The position numbers and the translations under genes are program-made. From Prinia subflava (Eukaryota; Chordata; Aves; Passeriformes; Cisticolidae), in the NCBI RefSeq assembly GCF_021018805.1, contig NC_086258.1, forward strand, positions 19,932,692-19,996,691: a DNA stretch of 64,000 nt. The letters are read 5' to 3'. This document shows, one piece after another, positions 47,553 through 58,506 of this stretch. The notes under the pieces are model-generated. The model did no database searches. It was given only the letters and a program-made list of their open reading frames with translations, and was not told where the DNA came from. The first letter of the stretch is position 1. The number at the start of each line of letters is the position of its first letter.

Positions 47553-48022
47553 CCGCTGCATCCATCCTTCCTCAGCATCTGCTGCATCCATCCTTCCTCA
47601 GCACCTCCTGCATCCATCCTTCCTCAGCACCCGCTGCATCCATCCTTCCTCAGCACCTGCTGCATCCATCCTTCCTCAGCACCCGCTGCATCCATCCTTC
47701 CTCAGCACCCGCTGCATCCATCCTTCCTCAGCACCCGCTGCATCCATCCTTCCTCAGCACCCGCTGCATCCATCCTTCCTCAGCACCCGCTGCATCCATC
47801 CTTCCTCAGCACCTGCTGCATCCATCCTTCCTCAGCACCCGCTGCATCCATCCTTCCTCAGCACCCGCTGCATCCATCCTTCCTCAGCACCTGCTGCATC
47901 CATCCTTCCTCAGCACCCGCTGCATCCATCCTTCCTCAGCACCCGCTGCATCCATCCTTCCTCAGCACCCGCTGCATCCATCCTTCCTCAGCATCTGCTG
48001 CATCCATCCTTCCTCAGCATCC
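47553..48022 (+). repeat. 26-bp minisatellite upstream of the inhibitory CD300-like gene
   Basis: About 18 head-to-tail copies of GCTGCATCCATCCTTCCTCA plus GCACCC, with very little divergence (mainly CCCG or CCTG variants). It ends about 340 bp before the ATG of the CD300-like gene. Since 26 is not a multiple of three, open frames through it cycle through all frames, and I do not call them genes. Confidence 0.95.
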
Positions 48023-48039
48023 GCAGCGCCGGCGCTCCG

Positions 48040-48480
48040 CCGGTGGCTCCTCAGCAGACCGGCAGCAATTCCCGCTGGCACTGCCGGCCGTGAGCGGGCC
48101 GGGCTCTGGGTCAGCCTGCGGGACCCGGCCCGGCCCGGTCCCGACGGCAGCACCGGGGCCCCGCCGGGCCCTCCCTGCTCCCCTCGCCGGCTCCCGCAAA
48201 GGCTCCCGTACCCCCTGCCCCTCATCCCTCACGGCCCCCACGGTCCCGCCGTGCCGGGGATCCCCGCGCTCCTCCCCGAGGGGCGGCGGTGCCGCGGGGG
48301 CGGGCCGGGCTCCTCCGGGAGGAACGGGCAGCGGCAGCGCGCTGAGCCCGGAGCGGCCATGCAGCTCCTGCCGCTGCTCGCCTGGGCGCTGCTCCCAGGT
48401 AAGAGCGGACCGAGCGCCGGGGCGGCCCCGCCGGACGGGAGGTGCCGGGGCGGCGGCAGCACTCGTGCGGCTCCGTGTGT
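48040..48480 (+). promoter_or_regulatory. CpG-rich promoter and 5' region of the inhibitory CD300-like gene
   Basis: CpG-dense DNA starts right after the minisatellite and runs through the leader exon into intron 1. No clear TATA box was seen. Initiation is inferred. Confidence 0.5.
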
Positions 48481-51400
48481 CTCCACAGGCTGCGGGGCAG
48501 TGACGGGGCCCGGCACCGTGCGGGGATTCCTGGGAGGGTCCCTGTCCGTCACCTGCAAGTACCGGCCGGGCCAGGAGAGGCTGCCGAAATTCTGGTGCAC
48601 ACGAGGTAGGTTTTTTACCTGCGGTAAGGACTTAGTCACCACCTCGGAGCCGAAGCGCGACGCGCCGCGGAGCCGGTTCTCCATCCGGGACAACCGCACG
48701 CACCAGGAGTTCACGGTGACCGTGGATGCTCTGACCGAGCAGGACGGGGGGACCTTCCGCTGTGGGGTGAGAACGGGACGTTTGGAGTATGATGACAGTG
48801 CTGATGTGGAGGTGATCGTGGTCTCAGGTCAGTACTTGTGGCTTGCAGGCCCCCCAGGTCCAGCATGGATGTGTTCCCCTCCAGCTGCTTGGAGCAGAGA
48901 CTGCAATGGGGGCAGCCCGGAGCTGATGGGTGCCCACGCAGGTGGCACAGCCCCGGGGTTTGTCACCAGAGTGCAGTAGGTGCCACCATCACTCATTCCC
49001 TATACTCAGTTCTCCTCAGAGCCCCTTCTTGGCACCCCAGGATCAGCCATCTCTATTACTGAGGTGCGCTGTGCTCTCTGTGTCCAAGTTTCTTCCTCAT
49101 TAGCTCTTGCTGGCCTTTTCTGTGCCCTCCTTGCCTTAGTGTGTAACTCTGGGGTGTTCCTCATTGCACTGTGCTGCCCTGTTTCCCACTTGGCACAAGG
49201 CAGTGCCTCTGGGCTTGGGAACCATCCCTCTCCGTTGCTTTGCCAGGGATCAGCCTGCATAGCAGGACAGTAGATACGTGGTGGTGTTGTGTTGGTACTA
49301 AACTGGGCACGGGGTGCCCAGACCCCCTTTCTGCAGGGTGAATCTGCTTTGTGCTTGTGTTGTGAGGGACTGAGACTGGGAAAAACCTCGTGGGCAGAGG
49401 GAGAGTCTTACACTCCTCTGACCTCAAGATGTGTCCTCTGTATGTGGCAGAGGGGACCCAGCTTCTCCTGCTGTGACAGCACATAGGTCACATCTAACTC
49501 ACTGCAAAACTCACAGCACTTTACCCCACAGAGATCAACCAAGCCTCTCCTCTTTCTGTTTGCAGCTTCTTCCACCCTCCCGTCATGGACCTACACGACC
49601 ACCATGTCCTCTGACCTCATTCTCTCTGTAACAGGATGCACACAGACAGTTTCCCATGGGGAAATTGTGCAATCAACATCAAATCCCTCCACCCCTCAAC
49701 CGTGAGTAGCAGCTCCTGCTTACAGCAGCCACTTTCGTCCATGAGCTCTCTGGTGCAACTGGAGCCCTGAAACCTTTGGGCTCTTCACACCTTCCTTAAG
49801 GATTCAGACCTCCTGTTTCTGCCTTTAGAGACCTCTCCACATGGAAAAATTCTTCCCTGTGAGGTTGGGGAGGTCCTGGCACAGGGTGCCCAGAGATGTT
49901 GTGGATGTCCCATCCCTGGAAATGTCCAAGGTCAGGTTGGACAGGGCTTGGAGGAACTTGGGATAGTGGAAGGTGTCCCTGCCCATGGCAGAGGTTTGGA
50001 ACTGGATGATCTTTAGGGTCCCTTCTGACCCAAATAATTTTCTAATTCTATGGCAGCAATTGCTGTGCCTCTAGTCACATGGGAGAAGTGGTTTCTGCCT
50101 GCAATACCAACCCCATTTCCTTCCCCAAAACTCAGTGAGGCTGTTCATGGGAAGCCAAGTGCTGCCCAGTGTCCTGTTCTTTATAGTCACACACATCCTG
50201 GCAGAGATAGTTGAAAAAGCATGAAACCAGTGTTAGATCTTCCCCCCTTCTCTCCTGCCTGTGGGAGGTGGTGCCAGCAGCAAAGCTGAGACTCCCCATT
50301 GGCACACTCAAGGGTGTGCTGTGTTGTAGGACGTGAAAAAAAGATGAGAGACTCCAAATATTTCAGAAGGCAAAGAGCATAGAAAGCTTTATTGTCTAAT
50401 TCTTACTACTTTTTATAAGGTGTTCAGATACAGACTTACCAGGATTAGGTGAATAGGAATGACACCTCTCTAATCCCATTGGTTAAACTAGAGAAATAGC
50501 TAAAATGGGGTTTTTTTGAGAACTAGAAAGGCAAAACACCACCCGGAGAAAGATTGTTTTGAGAAAGGATAGTTGTTTTCCAAGACTGTTCTGAGAAGAA
50601 GCTTTCTGGAGAAATTTTCCCTTCGGAAAAAAGTTAGCAGCTGCTAGCAGGCTAAAAATCTCTCAGACCCAGGGATATCAGGCCCACAGTGCTGGCCCAC
50701 TTACTTTTTCTGCTTGCCCATTACAACAAGGTTAACAAAGAGTGGAGTTAAACCAGAGCAAATGCAAGAACCCATCCTTAAATCACTGAAGACACAGCGG
50801 CTCTCAGACCCAAGCATCATTTCCTTCTGCAGTTTTTGGTTTGCCCTGCTCCATGCCCAGCCTGGCAGCTCCAGCTGCAGGTGGCAGCTTGACCATCCCA
50901 TGCCTCCTGTGATGAGCAAGCCCTGCCATGCACAGCTGCTTCCTGAGCCACCCACAGCCACTCCCTGCAACCCTGCTCCATGCTGGTTCATCCTGAGAGG
51001 CATGACAACATAAACCCTTTTTTTTCTTGCAGCTTGAGCGTGGTTGAGCACATCCTCACTCCAGCTGTCATTGTAGTTCTTTTTCTGCTTGCACTGGCTG
51101 CTGGTGTTCTGGTAATGCTCTCCAGGAAGAAAAAGGGTGAGTGAAGTTATCAGTGCCACACACATCCTGTTTCTTTAACAAGAAACAGAGACTGCTCTGC
51201 TTCCCTTATTTTTCCCTCTGTTTCTTTTTCCTCCCCCATTCCCTTCCTGATCCATCCAGCTCCTCAGTCCATCACTGAGACCTCCACCAAGGAGGTCTCC
51301 TTCCCTCCAGAGAACAGTGGGACCATCCCATGGGTGTTATCCCATGGGTGTTTGTGCTGGTTTGAAAGCAAAACCAGTGAGAGACTCCAAGTCAGAAATA

Positions 51401-53403
51401 CAGTTTAATAGGAGAGGGGAAAAAAAAGCAAAAAAAACAATAGCACAAAAAGCCACTGACAGAGTCAGAATACAACCTGACACCCTGTTAGTTAGGGTGG
51501 TGGCAGCAGTCCAGGTGAAGCGGTCTTGTTGAAGCAGTGATCCTGCAGAAAGGTCTGGTAGCTCTTGTCCTCTGGGAATCCAGTAGGTAAAGCCCCTGTG
51601 CTGTCCCAGATCCCAGATTATATCCAGGTGGGAATGCCTGGCTCCTCCCCCTGGGCAGAGCATCTCACAATGGGCTGATATCATTCCATGAGCCCGCAGT
51701 GGGTCCTTGATTGCCCATTAAACAGAGAGAGCTCCGGGGGGAGTTACCTGTGAGTCAGGGCAAGGCCTTGGTGGCCCATTAACAGGAGATAGTCCAGAGG
51801 GAGGGGCAAGGGAAACACTGCCCCACCCAGTTTCAACAGCTCCTGAAGATGGGGGTAGGATACACACATTGGGCACATCTTCCATTGTAACCTGGGACAG
51901 TGTTGTCCCCTGGAGCAGGGAATGACTGCCCTAGTGGTGAGTGCTGCTGGTCACAGAATCTGCTCAAGTTTGTCTGGGCACCATCAGCTTCTCCAGATGA
52001 GCTCAATTGTGTGGGCCAGGCTTAGACTGGGCTTGATGCAAAGCTTAAGGCCAGTGTGAAGGATGGGGAGGGACAGGAGGGGACATTGCCAGCTGGCAGG
52101 TGGGGTCTGGCTGAAGAGCTGCTCCAGTTTACATGGCTCATGGAGTGTCAGGTTGCTGTCCTGCTTTATTGCAAGGTTTGTAGTGGCAGTGCAGTTTCTC
52201 AATATGTTCCTTTTCCTGTTTTCCCTCACATCCAACCACAGCCGTGCTTCATCCAGCCCGTTCTGGAGCAGCCATAGAGATGGACAGGACTCGCAGCATG
52301 TCACCTACAGTAAGGAAAACCTCATGAGTTCTTGGGATTCTGTGCCCCAAAGTTCACATGGCGAGGGGAAACACTGCACCATGAGCTGCCAGAGCTGCTG
52401 CTTTCAGCCAGGTTCGTGGCACTTTAGGCTGGAAGGATCCTTTGGGTTCTCTTTGCCAACAGACACAAACAGGGACTTTGTGTGACTGTCATAGAGTATT
52501 CCTGTGAAAGGAATTTAGGATTGAGCTGAGCCTCTCCAAGCATGGGAGCTGCTTCTCTGGGTGAAACAGCCTTGGGAACCTGCAGGAAAGCACATCTGAA
52601 GTGGCTACAGGGTAGCTGCTCCTTGCTTACTGCTTGGAAAGTATTTTCTGATATTTTCTACCAGCTCTTGAGGGGAGGCTGGTGTCACTAGAATTCCCCT
52701 GGGGAATGTTGAGCCATCCCTTGCTTCAGTTTTTATTTCCACCCGGTGCCCCTGCAGCCATCTCAGCACCCATCAAGACAGGCAGCAGAGTGGGAGATAT
52801 TGCCACCCCTGTGGATGCAGGCAGGGAGGGGCAGCAGGGTAAGAGCTCATCCTTCTCCATCAGGGAGCAGAAGCCTTGATCTATGTGGACATTAACCACT
52901 ACACTGGCGTGGCTGGGAGCCAGTACAGCAACGCTGAAGCTTTCCACCACCTGGAAACGCCCCTGACGGAGTACACAGGGATCAGGCAGAGTGCTCAGGT
53001 AGGAGAATGCCAAGCACTGCCAAGCTGGAAGCGGTGGGAGGGAAGCTGGAGTGGGTGGGTGACAGAATGGGCAGCAGGATGGGCTGGGTGGCGAAGGAGA
53101 GGGCTGCAAAGGGAAAGGTCAAACTGGCGTGCAAGTGACCCTGGCTGACGTGGGTTCCCTCTCTGGTCCCTGTGGCTGCTCCTGGGTGTTTAAAACATCA
53201 CAGAGAGGTTCCAGCAGGCAGTTGGCCTGGAGCAGCCCCACAAAGGATGTTTTTTGTTTATCTCTCTCTTTTCCCAGCCTTTGCAAGAGGAAAGGGAGGC
53301 GTTTTATGCCAGAGTGCAGAAGCCCATGCGGCACCAGGAGCAGATCTACGCCAATGTGCCATCAGCTCCACGGCCCAGTGAAGAGCTCTACAGCACCGTG
53401 TGA
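48359..53403 (+). CDS. CD300-like receptor, inhibitory type (ITIM/ITSM tail)
   Basis: Single V-Ig receptor of the CD300/pIgR group. Exons 48359-48398, 48489-48827, 49566-49701, 51033-51136, 52242-52309, 52864-52998 and 53278-53403 join in phase to 948 nt, or 315 residues. The leader is MQLLPLLAWALLP. The Ig domain (about 14-126) has VTCKY and FRCGV, the extra cysteine pair in KFWC and FFTC, and sequon NRT. The membrane helix (about 183-201) has no charged residue and is followed by SRKKK. The tail holds LIYVDI (Y236, a canonical ITIM), TEYTGI (Y266, ITSM-type) and Y-x-x-hydrophobic sites YTGV, YARV, YANV and YSTV; YANV also fits the Grb2 Y-x-N motif. These predict SHP-1/SHP-2 recruitment. Exon 52242-52309 is the least certain; it fits by phase and splice sites. 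Two antisense LTRs and one CR1 lie in the introns. Confidence 0.85.
49825..50055 (+). mobile_element. CR1 LINE 3' fragment
   Basis: Matches the 3' end of avian CR1 elements as I remember it, including the GGACAGGGCTTGGAG and GGAACTGGATGATC segments and a degenerate terminal TTCTAATTCTATG. It lies in the stalk-to-membrane intron of the inhibitory CD300-like gene. Confidence 0.85.
50322..50688 (-). mobile_element. Solo LTR with 6-bp target-site duplication
   Basis: A 367-bp segment bounded by TG and CA and flanked by direct repeats GTGCTG at 50316-50321 and 50689-50694. On the minus strand it has TATAAAA-like and AATAAA signals placed as in an LTR. The 6-bp duplication suggests a class II (ERVK-like) retrovirus. 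No internal retroviral genes are present. Confidence 0.85.
51353..51899 (-). mobile_element. Solo LTR with 5-bp target-site duplication
   Basis: A 547-bp segment with TG...CA ends, flanked by GTGTT at 51348-51352 and 51900-51904. On the minus strand it carries a TATAAT-like box, an ATTAAA signal and a typical terminal CACA. It is a different family from the LTR 0.7 kb upstream; the 5-bp duplication is the size typical of ERVL-type integration. It sits in the intron after the membrane exon of the inhibitory CD300-like gene, antisense to it. Confidence 0.88.
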
Positions 53404-53666
53404 GGGAGAGGAGCAAGCACCTGCCCCATGGGCTGCTCCTGCTGCTGGCAGCACCAGCAAGACTTGCACAGAGGACATGGGGTTGATGTTCTGCTCAGGC
53501 AGGAGCCAGCTCAACAGCAGAGCTGTTGCTTTCCAAGGCTTGGATGTTTCTTTGAAGCAACATCAGAGAGGATGAGGTTGTGTGGAGGCACAGAGAGGGT
53601 TGAAGATAAAGTCATCTCTTTGCAAATGCAATTTGGAGTCCTCATCTGTACAGCAGTGGTGCTGGG

Positions 53667-53672
53667 AATAAA
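53667..53672 (+). terminator. Polyadenylation signal of the inhibitory CD300-like gene
   Basis: AATAAA lies 264 bp after the stop codon and is the first hexamer in the 3' region. Confidence 0.7.
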
Positions 53673-53689
53673 GCTGTCCCCCTTGAAGT

Positions 53690-54690
53690 GGGTTAGTCCA
53701 GGCCAGAGATCCACCAGGCAGGGTGTGGCAGAGGTGGGCAGGGGAGGTGAGGCTGGGCTGCTGGGTGAGCTGGCTCCCTGTGCTCACCACTCATCCCACC
53801 TGCTCCTCTGTGGGCCGGGGCTCCCAAACCCACTGGTCACCTGTGACTGACATTTTTTCATCCTAATGCCAGCTGTTAACTCTTGGGAACCAGGATAGTG
53901 GGCAATGTTATATCCAAGTGCATTTGCGTGGGGTGCTCGTGTGGAGGGTAAGGTGTAACAGGGTCTAGGTGCAGAAATGGCTTCTCCCCAGCTCCTGGTT
54001 CCACAGGCCCCCAGGCAGTTTGCTGCTGCTCTTTGTCTCCCACCACTCCCGAGGACCCCCAGTCTGGGAGCACAGAGATGAGCTGCAGCCATTGCCTTCC
54101 TCTTCTCTGCTTTGCTGGTAACTTTTCTTCTGACACCCACTAAGCACTTTCTCTGTGAAGTGTTGCTTCATCAGTGACACTGAGAATCTGATAGCATTGG
54201 CCGTGGTGTGTGACTGTGTTTGTGCAGCAGGTTCCCACCTGCTGAAGGATTTATTGCAGAGTGTCACCCGGAAAGCAGCTCCAGCCCCTTGCTTGTGCCC
54301 AGCTGGGCTCCAGCAGTGTGAGAACTCAGATCTTTAAGGACAAGGGGTCTTGGGGCTCCAGCACAAACCCACAGCCCACCACCAGCTGCTGCAGCATCGG
54401 TCCCCGCTGAACATTCCATGTGATCTTGCCCCTGGTGTGCTGGTGCCCTCCCTCATGAGTGTTCACTCTTCTCCAGCCCAGTGCCAGGCAATTCATCCAT
54501 CCACTCCCACCAAGAACAGGCCACAGGGCTGGGTGTCAATTTGTGATAGACTGGGGGCAGAAAACCTGAGCTCTTGCACCTACATGGTTCCATGCAAGTG
54601 GTTTTGACAAGGAGGTGAATTTTCCCTTGCCAGGAGAATTTGGGCACTGTAGCTTTTTACAGCCAGGCTCAGGGCAGGGATGCTGATTTA
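53690..54690. other. Intergenic DNA after the inhibitory CD300-like gene
   Basis: One kilobase with no gene, Ig exon or repeat family that I recognise. Confidence 0.5.
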
Positions 54691-54699
54691 CACCACAGC

Positions 54700-55065
54700 C
54701 AGGAGGAGACTGAGGTGTGGGCTTCTCACTCTCTACAAATACCTGAAGGGAGGTTGTAGTCAGGTGCAGGTTGGTCTCTTCACCCAGGTAACAAGCACCA
54801 GGACAGAGGAAACAGGGTGCCATAAGGGGAAACAACTCTGCAAGTTGTGCCACTGGAGGTTTAGATTGGATATTAGTGAACAAAAGGGCTCTGAAGCCCT
54901 GGAACAAGCTGAGGAGGGAAATGATAGTCACAATCCCTGGAGGGGTCTAAAAGACACGTAGGTGTGGCATTTGGGGACATTGTTTAGTGGTGGCCTTGGT
55001 GGCGCTTGAGTGTGGACAGTCTTGATGTTCTTAAGGGTCTTTTGCAACCTAAAGGATTCTACGTA
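54700..55065 (+). mobile_element. CR1 LINE 3' fragment
   Basis: Contains the CR1 landmarks CTCTACAAATACCTGAA, GGAGGTTGTAGTCAGGTG, ACCCAGGTAACAAG and GGTTTAGATTGGATATTAG in the usual order. It is diverged and ends near GGATTCTACG. Confidence 0.88.
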
Positions 55066-55404
55066 GAGAGCCTTTTCCTGCTGGTGTGGAGATGCTGAGG
55101 CAGTCTTGCAGCTCTCAGCTCTTGAGTCATGGACTGAACTGCTCCTGTCAAAGGGGAAGCCCTCCCAGAGCTCAGAGCCCTTCTGCAGCCTAGGGTGTGC
55201 CCTCTTATCAAAACTTCTTCCTCTTAAAACCCTCAGGGGCATTGCAACCGCACTGTTCCCTCGGCTTCATTGGCAGAATCTGCCCACAAAGCTCACAGGA
55301 GGCTGTGGAACTTCCAGGAGCTGCTATCACAATCCACCTGCTGCTTCCTATTTCCTCTGCTGAAATACTCCCCTTCACCCAGCAGCTCTCACAGGGGAAA
55401 GGCT

Positions 55405-55735
55405 CAGAGAGCTGGGTGTTCAGCCTGGAGAAGAGAAGGCTCCAAGGAGACCTCAGAGCCCCTTCCAGCGCCTAAAGGGGCTCCAAGAGAGCTGGAGAGG
55501 GACTTGGAGCAAGGGCCCGGAGTGCCAGGACAAGGGGAATGGCTTCACAGTGCCAGAGGGCAGGAATGGATGAGACATTGGGAAGGAATTGTTCCCCAGG
55601 AGGGTGGGCAGGCCCTGGCACAGGGTGCCCAGAGCAGCTGTGGCTGCCCCATCCCTAGAAATGTCCAAGGCCAGGCTGGACAGGGCTTGGAGGAACCTGG
55701 GACAGTGGAAGGTGTCCCTGCCATGGCAGGGGCGT
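55405..55735 (+). mobile_element. CR1 LINE fragment abutting the satellite array
   Basis: Carries GTTCAGCCTGGAGAAGAGAAGG, GAGACCTCAGAGCCCC and GGACAGGGCTTGGAGGAACC in CR1 order. It breaks off at CATGGCAGGGGCGTTGA, before the terminal CR1 repeats, and the A/C/T satellite begins within about 50 bp. Confidence 0.87.
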
Positions 55736-55769
55736 TGACACCAGCGGCACAGGCACACACAGGGGTGCA

Positions 55770-58400
55770 CGGCTGGCCACACACAACCATGAGTGCACAC
55801 TCACATCACTCACAGTCCCTTACACATTCACTCACACCTCAAGGTACACACACACATTCACTCATTCACACTCACACTGTCTCACATTCCTTCACACTCA
55901 CACATTCACTTACACTCATTCACACTCACACATTCACTTACATGCTCACACATTCATTCACACACTCACCCACTCACATTCATTCAGACACTCACTGACA
56001 CATTCATTTGCACACTCATTCTCACATTTATTCACTTACACATTGACTCTCACAAATTCACTCTCACATTCATTCACTCATTTACTAACATGTTCACACT
56101 CAGATTCACACACTCATCCACCACACTCATTCACACTTATTCACCAACATTCATTCAGTCTCACATTAATTCACTCTTGCATTTACTTTCATGCTCACAC
56201 TCACATTAATTTGCTCACAGTCACATGGATTCAGTCTCACACATGCCCACGCTCACATTCATTCACTCACACTCACTTCATTCACTCACATTTTGCTTAC
56301 ACACTCACACTCATATTGATTTGCTCACACTCACATTCATTCACTTTCACATTTACTTACACGCTCACACTCACATTAATACACACATTCATTCACTCTC
56401 ACATTTACATGCTCACATTAATACACTCACATTCATTCGCTCTCACATTTATGCGCTCACATTAATGCACACACTAACATTTACTTACATGCTGACATTC
56501 ATTCACTCTCATTCACTCTCAGATTTACGCACTCACATTAATTCACTCACATTTACTTACATGCTTACATTAATTCACTCACACACATTTATTTACATAC
56601 ATCAATTTACACACATTTGGTCACTCTCACATTTACATGCTTACATTAATTCACTCACATTCATTCACTCTCACATTCACTTACACGCTCACATTCATTC
56701 ATTCACATTTACATTCTCACATTAATTCGCTCACACTCACATTTACACTCACATTAATTCACTCACACTCACATTTACAAACTCACATTAATTCATTCAT
56801 GCTCACATTAATTCACTCATTAATTCACTTACACTCACATTAATTCACTCACACTCACATTAATTCACTCATATTAATCCATTCCCTCTCACATTTACAC
56901 TCACATTAATTCACTCACATTCACATTAATTAAATCACACTCACATTAATCCACTCACATTAATTCACTCACACTCACATTTACACACTCATATTAATTC
57001 ACTCACATTAATCCACCCCCTCTCACATTTACACTCACATTAATTCGCTCACACTCACATTTACATACACTAATTCACTCACATTAATTCACTCACACTC
57101 ACATTAATTCACTCACACTCACATTAATTCACTCACATTAATCCATTCCTTCTCACATTTACACTCACATTAATTCACTCACACTCATATTTACACACAT
57201 TAATTCACTCACATTAATTCATTCCCTCTCACATTTACACTCACATTAATTCACTCACGCTCACATTTACACACATTAATCCACTCACACTCACATTAAT
57301 TCACTCACATTAATTCACTCACATTAATCAATTCCCTCTCACATTTACACTCACATTCATTCACTCACACTCACATTTACACACATTAATCCACTCACTC
57401 ACATTAATTCACTCACACTCACATTAATTCACTCACATTAATCCATTCCTTCTCACATTTACACTCACATTAATTCACTCACATTAATCCATTCCTTCTC
57501 ACATTTACACTCACATTAATTCACTCACACTCATATTTACACATTCATTCACTCACATTAATTCATTCCCTCTCACATTTACACTCACATTAATTCACTC
57601 ACGCTCACATTTACACACATTAATCCACTCACACTCACATTAATTCACTCACATTAATTCACTCACATTAATCAATTCCCTCTCACATTTACACTCACAT
57701 TCATTCACTCACGCTCACATTTACACACATTAATCCACTCACACTCACATTAATTCACTCACAATAATTCACTCACATTAATCAATTCCCTCTCACATTT
57801 ACACTCACATTCATTCACTCACACTCACATTTACACACATTAATCCACTCACTCACATTAATTCACTCACACTCACATTAATTCACTCACATTAATCCAT
57901 TCCTTCTCACATTTACACTCACATTAATTCACTCACACTCACATTAATTCACTCGCATTAATTCACTCACATTAATCCATTCCCTCTCACATTTACACTC
58001 ACATTATTTCACTCACACTCACATTTACACTCACATTAATTAACTCACACTCTCATTAATTCACTCACATTAATCCATTCCCTCTCACATTTACACTCAC
58101 ATTATTTCACTCACACTCACATTTACACTCACATTAATTAACTCACACTCTCATTATTTCACTCACATTAATCCATTCACTCTCATTATTTCACTCACAT
58201 TAATCCATTCCCTCTCACATTTACACTCACATTAATTCGCTCACACTCACATTTACACTCACATTAATTCGCTCACACTCACATTTACACTCACATTCAT
58301 TCACTCACACTCACATTTACACACATTAATTCACTCACACTCACATTAATTCACTCCCATTAATCCATTCTCACATTTACGCGCTCACATTCATTCCCTC
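55770..58400 (+). repeat. A/C/T-only satellite array (CACATTAATTCACTCAC family)
   Basis: About 2.6 kb built from words such as CACATTAATTCACTCAC, ACTCACACTCACATTTACAC and ATTCCCTCTCACATTTAC. The plus strand is almost free of G; the few G residues come from CTCGC, CTCACGC and similar variants. The left 800 bp is less ordered (CATTCACTCACA-like words). The right part shows spacing of 110 bp between ATTCCCTCTC landmarks and a longer period of about 343 bp (57221 to 57564). Translated frames over it are spurious. It ends about 90 bp before the XYLT2 start codons. Confidence 0.95.
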
Positions 58401-58506
58401 CAGGCCCCGCCCCTGGCCCCGCCCATGCCCAGCCCGGCCCCGCCCCGTCCGTGCCCGCGCATGCGCGGTGGCGGCGGCGCGGCGGGCCATGGTGGCCGGC
58501 GGGGCG
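58401..58506 (+). promoter_or_regulatory. XYLT2 core promoter, GC boxes and NRF1 site
   Basis: Squeezed between the satellite and the start codon are at least three CCCCGCCC-type GC boxes and a perfect GCGCATGCGC (58457-58466), the NRF1 palindrome. No TATA box was seen. Initiation just downstream of the NRF1 site is inferred. Confidence 0.65.

Noticed and set aside
47553..48022. Resemblance to a CRISPR array (regular short repeats)
   Set aside because: Units are contiguous, with no unique spacers, in a vertebrate gene context. It is a minisatellite.
47479..48503. Open frames of 204 and 327 codons through the 26-bp minisatellite
   Set aside because: They are translations of a tandem repeat in different frames. 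The second also runs through the CD300 leader in the wrong frame.
51260..51350. Possible cytoplasmic exon just before the 547-bp LTR
   Set aside because: It has an acceptor and a short open frame, but splicing it to 52242 gives a stop. It may be a decayed exon.
52758..52838. Extra cytoplasmic exon of the inhibitory CD300-like gene (phase 1 to 1)
   Set aside because: It has a good acceptor and donor, but joining it to the ITIM exon would need an intron of about 32 nt. The alternative exon 52242-52309 fits the phase with normal introns.
55793..56843. Open frames of up to 166 codons (His/Ser/Thr-rich) in the satellite
   Set aside because: They exist because the array lacks G and therefore most stop codons; no coding signal is present.
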